Shown piece by piece: positions 1-5,391 of a DNA stretch of 5,391 bases. The DNA is from Prolixibacteraceae bacterium. GTDB lineage: Bacteria; Bacteroidota; Bacteroidia; Bacteroidales; Prolixibacteraceae. The notes under the pieces were generated by a model that was given only the letters and a program-made list of their open reading frames with translations, ran no database searches and was not told the origin of the DNA. The stretch spans positions 1-5,391 of the forward strand of contig WRIQ01000094.1 of NCBI GenBank assembly GCA_009782655.1. The letters run 5' to 3'. The position numbers and the translations under genes were made by a program. The first letter of the stretch is position 1; each line of letters opens with the position of its first letter.

Positions 1-1404
1 TTCAATTCGGGGAATTTCCTTTTCCAATTCGAAAGCGTATGCCGGATTAAAGCGATGGTAATACACAACCGCATCGCTGTTGTGAATAATATGCGCACTG
101 TTTTTCACCGGGTTCATATTGTCGATGGAAGGATAAATGATAAACAGGAAAACCAGCGTTACCGCAACCGAACTTGCCGCCAAAGACAAACGTGCAGCAA
201 CCACTCTCTTCTTTATGAAAAGCCACAACGAAATGAACGCGCCTGCGGGAAGAACCGTCAAAAGCCAAGACATATTTCTCAGCGAAGAAAGCCCCGGATC
301 AAGTTTGAGGGCTATGTATCCGACAACGGGAATCAGAACAGAAATTGCGGATATAATATAAAAGGAGATTTTATCGTATTTGTAATTCGCAACCTTTGCT
401 GCAAGGTAATCGCCGATTATGACTGCAAAAAAGGGATACAAAAGAATCGTATAGTTGGGCAACCGCGTTTGGGAGAAACTGAACACCACCGTAACCACAA
501 CCGACACGATGAGCGACAAAAGAACCAGCCGCTTTTGGGTTGCCATATAATGTTTTACGGATTGTACCAGAAAAAAAGAAAAAGGGAACATGCCGAGGAT
601 TATGTAGAGCCATGTGAGTAGAAAAGTTCCGCCATGCCCTTCCATCTCTCTACCAAAGCGGCTCAGGTTGTGCTTCAGGAAAAACATTCGCGTCCATTCG
701 CCGTTGGTAGCGACATGCACGGCAACATACCAAGGAAGCGTCAAAGCCAGAAAAATGAGCAACCCTAGAAGCGGTTTCAGGCTCATAATGGTTTTCAGGT
801 TGAACCGCCGAGTTACAATCAGGTAAATAACGAACGACAATCCGGGAATCGCAAGGGCGATGGGCCCTTTCGAAAGTGTTCCCAAGGCAAGGGCGACATA
901 GAGAAGCAGCGTGTCGGAAAGTTTACCGGTTTCGAGCGCCGAGAAAAAAAGCAGGATGCTCCAAGTCGTAAAAAATAACAGATAGGGATCGGGAACAGCC
1001 AAATGGTGCTGAATTTGAAAATAGATGGAGGCAGCCAGGCAAAGCGCCGCCATGAAAGCGGATTTGCGGTCTGCAAATTTCGAAACCGCCAAAAAAATCA
1101 GTAAAATGGTCAACGCGCCGAAGACAGCCGAAAAGAGACGCGCCGTCCACGCATTCACACCGAAAATCCTGTACGACAGAATCATAAAAAGATAGTGCAG
1201 TGGCGGCTTGTCTCCCCGCAACTGATAGTTGAACGTGGGGTAATCAAGCCGCGACGTTTCCATTATTTCGCGGGCGCACGATGCATTTTTGGCTTCATCG
1301 AGAATGTAAATACTGATATTTTGATTGTTGGCGCAAAGCAGCAACAACGAAACCGCAAACAGAATCGTGGCAAAGTACCTTTTGTTTACAATCTTTTCAA
1401 CCAT
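1..1404 (-). CDS. ArnT/PMT-like GT-C membrane glycosyltransferase, 3' end cut by window edge
   Basis: Reading the minus strand from the ATG at 1404 gives an uninterrupted frame of 468 codons that is still open at base 1, so the C-terminus is missing. The protein is very hydrophobic. A first membrane segment (about residues 10-27) is followed by an extracytoplasmic loop with the acidic pair D36-E37 and the motif RGDKPPLHY (63-71). Many further helices follow. Other family landmarks are VPDPYLLFF (137-145), LSKGPIALAIPG (178-189), LPWYVAVH (223-230), GHGG (256-259) and SQTRLPNYTILLYP (311-324), which matches the K/R-L-P-x-Y signature of ArnT-type enzymes. Known members (GT39/GT83, PMT_2) take a sugar from a polyprenyl-phosphate carrier and transfer it to lipid A or another acceptor on the periplasmic side. 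The actual sugar and acceptor are unknown here. The gene is divergent from an ArnC-like GT2 gene, its plausible donor-making partner. Family assignment is strong; calling it true ArnT would be unjustified. Confidence 0.9.
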   Translation of the reverse strand, partial: MVEKIVNKRYFATILFAVSLLLLCANNQNISIYILDEAKNASCAREIMETSRLDYPTFNYQLRGDKPPLHYLFMILSYRIFGVNAWTARLFSAVFGALTILLIFLAVSKFADRKSAFMAALCLAASIYFQIQHHLAVPDPYLLFFTTWSILLFFSALETGKLSDTLLLYVALALGTLSKGPIALAIPGLSFVIYLIVTRRFNLKTIMSLKPLLGLLIFLALTLPWYVAVHVATNGEWTRMFFLKHNLSRFGREMEGHGGTFLLTWLYIILGMFPFSFFLVQSVKHYMATQKRLVLLSLIVSVVVTVVFSFSQTRLPNYTILLYPFFAVIIGDYLAAKVANYKYDKISFYIISAISVLIPVVGYIALKLDPGLSSLRNMSWLLTVLPAGAFISLWLFIKKRVVAARLSLAASSVAVTLVFLFIIYPSIDNMNPVKNSAHIIHNSDAVVYYHRFNPAYAFELEKEIPRIE

Positions 1405-1458
1405 CTTCAATAAAAAGAATTAATTCAGGTTATACGGGCAATATGAAAAACGATTTTT

Positions 1459-1466
1459 TAAATTTG
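1459..1466 (+). promoter_or_regulatory. Possible -7 element for the GT2 gene
   Basis: TAAATTTG on the plus strand matches TAnnTTTG exactly and would start a transcript near 1470, about 95 nt before the ATG at 1565. No -33 TTTG is visible upstream. A second, imperfect candidate, TATTTTTT at 1541-1548, lies closer to the gene. The region is AT-rich, so a chance match is quite possible. Confidence 0.3.
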
Positions 1467-1480
1467 CCCTAAAAACAGAA

Positions 1481-1488
1481 CAAAGATA
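1481..1488 (-). promoter_or_regulatory. Bacteroidota -7 element for the GT-C gene
   Basis: Read on the minus strand this is TATCTTTG, an exact match to the Bacteroidota -7 consensus TAnnTTTG. It would give a transcript starting near 1477 with a leader of about 70 nt before the ATG at 1404. I see no good TTTG-type -33 element at the expected spacing, so the call rests on the -7 match and its position in a divergent intergenic region. Confidence 0.5.
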
Positions 1489-1564
1489 GAATAAAGCGCC
1501 ATATAGGAAAAATCGGGCAGCCAAACAGCGCCCGCAGTGTTATTTTTTATTTAAACTTTAAATA

Positions 1565-2533
1565 ATGAAGAAATTATCAGTTATCATTTGTGTTTACAAC
1601 GAAGAGCTCAACATACCCATTTTGGCCGATCAAATTAAGGAAGCGCTGAAACACATCGACTTTGAGGCCATCTTTGTTGACGACGGCTCAACCGACAACA
1701 CACGTTCCGAAATTATGAAAATCGACGACAGCCGCTTTGTGCTCGTCAAACTTCGGCGCAACTACGGGCAAAGTTCGGCGCTTCAAGCGGGCATCGACCA
1801 AGCGCAGGGCGAATATGTAGCTTTGCTCGACGGCGACCTGCAAAACGATCCGGCCGATATTCCACGCATGCTCGATGCAATCGAAGAGGAAGGCTGGGAT
1901 ATGGTTGCCGGTGTGCGCGCCAACCGGCAGGACGGCATGTTTCTGCGGAAAGTACCTTCCAAAATCGCTAATTACATTATCCGCCAGTCTACGCAAACGC
2001 AAATGCGCGATTTGGGATGTACACTGAAAATTTTCACCGCCGAATCCATAAAAAGCATACATATCTACGGCGAATTGCACCGTTTCATTCCTGTATTGCT
2101 GGCGCTCGAAGGTTTTGTGCACCTCACGCAGGTCGACGTTAACCACCGCGCCCGCGAACACGGAAAATCGAAATATAACCTGAGCCGCACAACCCGCGTG
2201 ATGAGCGACCTCACGCTGATGTGGTTTATGAAAAAATATCTGCAACGCCCTATGCACTTTTTCAGCCAAATAGGCATTTTCACGCTGGCAATCGGCGCCG
2301 TCATCAACTTGTATCTGCTGATTTTGAAAATCATGGGCAACGATATATGGGGCAAGCCGCTGCTGCTGTTGGGAATATTGCTCATTCTCAGCGGCATCCA
2401 GTTTATAACCACCGGCATACTCGCCGAACTTCAAATGCGCACCTATTTCGAGAGCCAGAAAAAAACGCCTTACAGCATCAGCAAAATCATTAATACCAAA
2501 ACAGGCAGAGCACCACGCAATGACGAAGAATAG
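1565..2533 (+). CDS. ArnC/GtrB/DPM1-like polyprenyl-phosphate glycosyltransferase (GT2)
   Basis: This 322-residue enzyme has an N-terminal GT-A domain opening with SVIICVYNEE (5-14). It carries VDDGSTDNT (38-46) for nucleotide binding and the metal-binding DxD as DGDLQNDP (89-96). RDLGCTLK (147-154) and HRAREHGKSKYN (193-204) match the acceptor-side motifs of ArnC/GtrB enzymes. Two membrane helices follow at roughly 233-256 and 264-286, then a short cytoplasmic tail. Length and layout agree with ArnC, about 320 residues. Known relatives move a sugar from a nucleotide donor to undecaprenyl or dolichyl phosphate on the inner leaflet. The sugar used here cannot be told from sequence. The neighbouring divergent GT-C enzyme is the type that consumes such lipid-linked sugars, so a pair is inferred. 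The start at 1565 follows an A/T-rich leader with no Shine-Dalgarno, normal for this phylum. A strong terminator begins 15 nt after the stop. Confidence 0.93.
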   Translation: MKKLSVIICVYNEELNIPILADQIKEALKHIDFEAIFVDDGSTDNTRSEIMKIDDSRFVLVKLRRNYGQSSALQAGIDQAQGEYVALLDGDLQNDPADIPRMLDAIEEEGWDMVAGVRANRQDGMFLRKVPSKIANYIIRQSTQTQMRDLGCTLKIFTAESIKSIHIYGELHRFIPVLLALEGFVHLTQVDVNHRAREHGKSKYNLSRTTRVMSDLTLMWFMKKYLQRPMHFFSQIGIFTLAIGAVINLYLLILKIMGNDIWGKPLLLLGILLILSGIQFITTGILAELQMRTYFESQKKTPYSISKIINTKTGRAPRNDEE

Positions 2534-2548
2534 AACGCTAAGGCCGGA

Positions 2549-2587
2549 TAGCAAAAAAGGCAGCGGATTTCGCTGCCTTTTTTGCTA
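2549..2587. terminator. Bidirectional intrinsic terminator, 17-bp perfect stem
   Basis: The arms TAGCAAAAAAGGCAGCG (2549-2565) and CGCTGCCTTTTTTGCTA (2571-2587) are perfectly complementary around a 5-nt loop, GATTT. A run of six A and a run of six T face each other in the stem, so either transcript forms a GC-rich hairpin followed by a U run. It sits between convergent genes, 15 nt after the GT2 stop and about 30 nt after the stop of the oxoamine synthase on the other strand, and should serve both. Confidence 0.92.
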
Positions 2588-2617
2588 CCATATATATATG
2601 TCACGATGTTAATGATT

Positions 2618-3877
2618 TTACAATTTATCGATTTCCACCTTAGCAAATTCCGCCTGCGAATACTTGCCTGCCAACAGTCTCTCACGAATTATCTTGAAAG
2701 TTTCGACCGTATATTTAACATCTTCAAGCGAATGCACGGAGGTAGGAATAATGCGAATAATCAGTTCTCCTTTGGGAATAACCGGATATACGACTATGGA
2801 GCAGAAAATATGGTAGTTTTCGCGCAGGTCGAAAATCAGGTTGGTGCCTTCGGCTTCACCGCCTTTGAGGTAAACAGGCGTAACGGGCGAGTTTGTCCTT
2901 CCCAGATCAAAACCGGCTTCGCGCAATCCGTTTTGGAGAGCGTGGACAATGCTCCAAAGATTTTCGCGCAACTCGGGTTGTGTTCTCACCAGTTCCAGTC
3001 TTTTGAGAGCTCCTTCTACCATTGCTAAGGGCAGCGATTTTGCGAAAGTCTGCGACCGCATGTTATAGCGCAGGTAATTGCAAATTCTGCGTGGCCCGGC
3101 AACGAAAGCGCCGATTCCAGCCATCGATTTGGCAAACGTGCCGAAGAGCAAATCTACTTTGTCGGTAACGCCAAAATGCTCGGCAACGCCGGCGCCGGTT
3201 TTTCCCATAGTCCCAAAACCATGGGCGTCGTCGACTAACAGGCGAAAATCATATTCGCTTTTCAGGGCTGCCACTTCATCGAGTTTCCCCATATCGCCGG
3301 CCATCCCGAATACGCCTTCGGTGATAACGAGGATGCCGCTGCCCTGCTTTTCAGTCAGTTTGGTGGCATGCTCCAACTGTTTGCGAAGGCTTTCGATATT
3401 ATTGTGCTGAAATACAAAACGTTTACCCATATGGAGGCGCACTCCGTCGAGGATGCAGGCGTGCGATTCGGAGTCGTACACAATTACGTCGTTGCGTCCG
3501 CAAATCGAATCAATGATGGAAACCATTCCTTGGTATCCGAAATTCAGAAGGAAAGCATCTTCTTTACCGACAAAATCAGCTAAATTGCGTTCCAGCTCTT
3601 CATGTTTAGCGGTTTGCCCCGACATCATGCGGGCGCCCATCGGGTAGGCAAGCCCCCAACGGGCCGCCGCTTCAGCGTCAGTTTTACGCACCTCGGGATG
3701 ATTGGCCAACCCTAAATAGTTATTGAGGCTCCAAACCAACATCTTTTGCCCGCGAAATGTCATATGCGGACCTATCTCCCCTTCCAGCTTGGGAAATGCA
3801 AAGTAACCATGTATCAGATCCATGTGGCGGCCTATGTCGCCTCTGACCTGTTCGAATTTTGCAAATATATCTGCCAT
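2618..3877 (-). CDS. PLP-dependent alpha-oxoamine synthase family enzyme (SPT/KBL/BioF-like)
   Basis: This is a fold-type I PLP enzyme of 419 residues from the chosen start. Family members condense an amino acid with an acyl-CoA and release CO2: serine palmitoyltransferase for sphingoid bases, KBL for threonine breakdown, BioF for biotin. Visible landmarks, numbered from the 3877 start, are SLNNYLGLANHP (50-61), the PLP-stacking His139 in SESHACILDG, VDDAHGFGT (215-223) with the PLP-contacting Asp and His, the Schiff-base Lys250 in GTFAKSMAG, and an Arg at 375 in IIRIIPTSVH. The longest frame opens at 3931, but a -7 promoter element at 3910-3917 lies downstream of that ATG, and MADIFAKFEQV at 3877 looks like the family's N-terminus. 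The substrate is unsettled. The segment YPMGARMMSGQT (78-89) replaces the GSR-containing stretch I remember from characterised SPTs, so I would not name it SPT outright. A sphingolipid role is plausible in this phylum. It is monocistronic as seen here. Confidence 0.88.
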   Translation of the reverse strand: MADIFAKFEQVRGDIGRHMDLIHGYFAFPKLEGEIGPHMTFRGQKMLVWSLNNYLGLANHPEVRKTDAEAAARWGLAYPMGARMMSGQTAKHEELERNLADFVGKEDAFLLNFGYQGMVSIIDSICGRNDVIVYDSESHACILDGVRLHMGKRFVFQHNNIESLRKQLEHATKLTEKQGSGILVITEGVFGMAGDMGKLDEVAALKSEYDFRLLVDDAHGFGTMGKTGAGVAEHFGVTDKVDLLFGTFAKSMAGIGAFVAGPRRICNYLRYNMRSQTFAKSLPLAMVEGALKRLELVRTQPELRENLWSIVHALQNGLREAGFDLGRTNSPVTPVYLKGGEAEGTNLIFDLRENYHIFCSIVVYPVIPKGELIIRIIPTSVHSLEDVKYTVETFKIIRERLLAGKYSQAEFAKVEIDKL

Positions 3878-3909
3878 AATAAATTTCTTTATATTTTTAA
3901 AAACTGTTG

Positions 3910-3917
3910 CAAAAGTA
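3910..3917 (-). promoter_or_regulatory. -7 element for the oxoamine synthase gene
   Basis: On the minus strand the bases read TACTTTTG, an exact TAnnTTTG match. Transcription would start near 3905, about 28 nt upstream of the ATG at 3877. It lies inside the first codons of the longest open frame (from 3931), which argues that the longer N-terminus is not translated. The -33 side is weak: the nearest TTG is further upstream than usual. Confidence 0.55.
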
Positions 3918-4013
3918 AACTTTTTGATCATTTGAACGCATTACAACACAACAGAACAATTATTTTGTTAAAAATTCATAACCTCTATTAAATATGAAAA
4001 CAAATCTCCTTTT

Positions 4014-4050
4014 TTTGTCGTTCACATTATTCTTAAAAATTATATCTTTG
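4014..4050 (+). promoter_or_regulatory. bamD-rpoZ promoter, Bacteroidota type
   Basis: TATCTTTG at 4043-4050 is a perfect -7 element and is followed by GCGGC-like bases (CGGC) common after such boxes. A TTTG at 4014-4017 could be the -33 element, although the 25-nt gap is several bases longer than the usual spacing of about 20. Transcription should start around 4054-4056, on or next to the first ATG of bamD. Confidence 0.7.
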
Positions 4051-4054
4051 CGGC

Positions 4055-4879
4055 ATGTTAATGAAAATGAGAAATATTAGCTTGTTAGCCTTATTGTTGA
4101 TTGTTGCCGTGTCATGCGGCGATTACAATAAGATAGTTAAAAGCACCGATTACGAATACAAATTCAAAAAGGGAATTGAGTATTTCGAAAAAGGCGAATT
4201 TGCCAGATCGGGCGCTTTGTTTCATGATTTGCTGAGTATCTACCGTGTTAGCAGCCGCGCCGATCAGGTGTATTATTATTACGCAAAAAGCATGATGGGG
4301 CAAAGCGATTACCTGATGGCCACGCAATATTTCAGGTCGCTTTTGCGAGAGCAGCCGATGAGTAAATTCGCCGAAGAGTCACAGTTTATGATTGGCTATG
4401 CAAGTTATCTGATGTCGCCCAAGCCGCTACTCGACCAGCAGACCACCATCAATGCCATCGAAGCGTTCCAGTTGTATGTGAACCTTTATCCTTTCAGCGA
4501 CAGAGTGGACGAGGCGCATCGCCTTATCGACGAGCTAAGGGATAAACTGGTGCAGAAATCGTTTTTAAACGCCAAGCTGTATTACGATTTTGAAAACTTC
4601 AAGGCCGCCGTTGTCGCTCTCGAAAACGCTGTGAAGGAATATCCCGACAGCCGCTATCGCGAAGAACTGCTATACATGCTCCTAAAATCGCGGTATTTCT
4701 TGGCCGTAAACAGCGTGGAAGATAAAAAAGAGGTGCGCCTGTCCAACGCATTGGACGAATATTTTGCTTTTGTTGACGAATTTCCCGCGTCGAAACACAG
4801 GAGAGAAGCCAACAGATTCTACACTGACATTTCAAAATTAATGAATTATAGCAACAGAGATACAAACAGCAACGAATAA
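4055..4879 (+). CDS. bamD: Outer membrane protein assembly factor BamD (lipoprotein)
   Basis: BamD is the essential lipoprotein partner of BamA in the complex that folds beta-barrel proteins into the outer membrane. The 274-residue product starts with a lipoprotein signal: Lys4 and Arg6, a hydrophobic core LLALLLIVAV (10-19), then a lipobox ending in Cys21. After the cysteine comes GDYNK, with no acidic cluster of the kind that sends Bacteroidota lipoproteins to the cell surface, which fits a periplasm-facing position. The body is helical with TPR-like repeats: YEYKFKKGIEYFEKGEF (33-49), a repeat around YYYYAKSMMGQSDY, the long AIEAFQLYVNLYP helix with its paired RLIDELRDKL, and the later NFKAAVVALENAVKEYPDSRYREE repeat area. 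These follow the BamD pattern closely. In-frame ATGs at 4055, 4061 and 4067 all keep the signal peptide; which one is used is uncertain because the -7 element ends at 4050. rpoZ follows after 5 nt. Confidence 0.93.
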   Translation: MLMKMRNISLLALLLIVAVSCGDYNKIVKSTDYEYKFKKGIEYFEKGEFARSGALFHDLLSIYRVSSRADQVYYYYAKSMMGQSDYLMATQYFRSLLREQPMSKFAEESQFMIGYASYLMSPKPLLDQQTTINAIEAFQLYVNLYPFSDRVDEAHRLIDELRDKLVQKSFLNAKLYYDFENFKAAVVALENAVKEYPDSRYREELLYMLLKSRYFLAVNSVEDKKEVRLSNALDEYFAFVDEFPASKHRREANRFYTDISKLMNYSNRDTNSNE

Positions 4880-4884
4880 CAATT

Positions 4885-5217
4885 ATGGATTATAAAAAAA
4901 CAAAAGCTTCGCTTACAACAATCCCACGAGACCTTGATATTCTGGAAAAAGAAACAGGAAACATCTACGAAACCGTTATGATACTGACAAAACGCGCCAA
5001 TCAGATTTCGTCGGAGTTGAAAGAAGAATTGAATCAGAAATTGCAGGAGTTTGCCTCATATACCGACAACCTCGAAGAAGTTTTTGAAAATCGCGAACAA
5101 ATCGAAATTTCAAAATTCTACGAAAGATTGTCCAAGCCAACGCTGATCGCGTTCGAAGAGTGGAAAGACGGTGAAATATATCACCGCAACCCGGCCAAGG
5201 AAAATAAAAAAATCTGA
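4885..5217 (+). CDS. rpoZ: DNA-directed RNA polymerase subunit omega, Bacteroidota type
   Basis: Omega is a small subunit that helps fold and hold the beta' subunit of RNA polymerase. This 110-residue protein starts MDYKKTKAS and contains ETGNIYETVMILTKRANQIS (23-42), whose pattern matches the conserved omega helix (NxxExVxxxxxRAxQ). A long charged helix with KEELNQKLQEFASY and the stretch LEEVFENREQIEISKFYERL follow, then KPTLIAFEEW and a tail NPAKENKKI. From memory this closely resembles the omega-like protein annotated in Bacteroides, which is also downstream of bamD. It differs from the proteobacterial protein and is easily missed by searches with that form. The gene begins 5 nt after the bamD stop with no promoter between, so it is most likely translated from the same message. 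A terminator-like hairpin lies about 45 nt after the stop. Confidence 0.9.
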   Translation: MDYKKTKASLTTIPRDLDILEKETGNIYETVMILTKRANQISSELKEELNQKLQEFASYTDNLEEVFENREQIEISKFYERLSKPTLIAFEEWKDGEIYHRNPAKENKKI

Positions 5218-5225
5218 TCGCATAC

Positions 5226-5240
5226 TCCTGCCTCGCAGGA
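5226..5240 (+). other. Small hairpin after rpoZ
   Basis: TCCTGC (5226-5231) and GCAGGA (5235-5240) form a 6-bp perfect stem around a 3-nt loop, starting 9 nt after the rpoZ stop. It is followed by an A run, not a T run, so on the plus strand it is not a standard terminator. It may be an mRNA 3'-end stabiliser or chance. Confidence 0.3.
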
Positions 5241-5261
5241 AAAAATAACGAATTACCAACG

Positions 5262-5295
5262 ATAGCTGCCCCTTTCAGGCGGCTATTTTGGGTTT
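5262..5295 (+). terminator. Terminator-like hairpin closing bamD-rpoZ
   Basis: ATAGCTGCC (5262-5270) pairs with GGCGGCTAT (5278-5286), nine base pairs including one U-G, around the loop CCTTTCA. The tail TTTTGGGTTT is only moderately U-rich. Its position 45 nt after the rpoZ stop supports intrinsic termination. This suggests that whatever lies to the right has its own promoter. Confidence 0.65.
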
Positions 5296-5391
5296 ATGAC
5301 ACTGTGGAAATAACGCAGGGCGCAAACAATAATCAACGCCTGTTTGAGTTAAAATAATGAATCGGATGGCGTTGTTTTGCAGAAAAATAGT
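5296..5391. other. Right-edge stretch with no supported gene
   Basis: No gene or RNA is convincing here. A frame opens at ATG 5357 (MNRMALFCRKI) and runs off the edge after 11 codons, with an A-rich leader before it; it could be the start of a gene but is too short to judge. CAACGCC at 5334-5340 and GGCGTTG at 5368-5374 form a short inverted repeat 27 nt apart. Confidence 0.3.

Noticed and set aside
55..621. 188-codon plus-strand open frame opposite the GT-C gene
   Set aside because: Rich in Asn, Arg, Cys and His with no domain pattern, and it lies antisense to a frame with clear GT-C motifs. It is a shadow.
1688..2554. 288-codon minus-strand open frame antisense to the GT2 gene
   Set aside because: Long, but its composition (Ala, His, Phe, Gln rich) shows no motif, and the sense frame has complete GT2 motifs. 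The frame would also begin inside the terminator.
2589..2600. Short TA-repeat run after the terminator
   Set aside because: Only about five TA units in an AT-rich gap between convergent genes; no sign of a functional repeat.
2582..3028. 148-codon plus-strand open frame opposite the oxoamine synthase
   Set aside because: Starts in the terminator arm and runs antisense through a well-supported gene; no recognisable protein features.
3994..4080. 28-codon plus-strand ORF (MKTNLLFLSF...) resembling a signal peptide
   Set aside because: It spans the bamD promoter and overlaps the bamD start in another frame, ending at 4080. With transcription starting near 4055 it would not be transcribed from that promoter. 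The hydrophobic look comes from T-rich DNA.
5275..5391. 38-codon minus-strand open frame entering from the right edge
   Set aside because: It could be the end of a convergent gene, but the residues show no pattern and its stop falls in the loop of the rpoZ terminator hairpin. It is short enough to be chance.

Overview
This 5.4 kb window looks like the chromosome of a Bacteroidota member, probably order Bacteroidales. The evidence is a BamD lipoprotein gene directly followed by the divergent Bacteroidota form of RNA polymerase omega, promoter elements of the TAnnTTTG type, no Shine-Dalgarno sequences, and AT-rich leaders. No mobile element, CRISPR array, tRNA or rRNA is visible, and the window reads as core or envelope-related chromosome.

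Left part (1-2587): two divergent glycosyltransferase genes share a 160 bp intergenic region. On the minus strand, running off the left edge, is a polytopic GT-C enzyme of the ArnT/PMT type (468 codons visible, C-terminus missing). On the plus strand is an ArnC/DPM1-type GT2 enzyme with two C-terminal membrane segments. The expected logic is that the GT2 enzyme loads a sugar onto a polyprenyl phosphate at the cytoplasmic face and the GT-C enzyme moves such a lipid-linked sugar onto an acceptor outside. The sugar and acceptor cannot be read from the sequence. A 17-bp perfect-stem bidirectional terminator closes the GT2 gene.

Middle (2618-3877, minus): a PLP-dependent alpha-oxoamine synthase family enzyme (relatives: serine palmitoyltransferase, KBL, BioF), converging on the GT2 gene and sharing the same terminator. 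A promoter element places its real start at 3877, 18 codons inside the longest open frame.

Right part (3878-5391, plus): a 177 bp divergent promoter region, then bamD (outer-membrane beta-barrel assembly lipoprotein) and rpoZ (RNA polymerase omega), 5 nt apart and probably one operon, followed by a terminator-like hairpin. The bamD -7 element lies only 4 nt before the first ATG, so the message is either leaderless or starts at an internal Met. The last ~100 bases hold no gene I can support.

Most of the window is ordinary. The points most worth a second look are the unassigned ArnC/ArnT-like pair, the atypical oxoamine synthase, and the promoter/start overlap at bamD. I found no convincing new multi-gene system.
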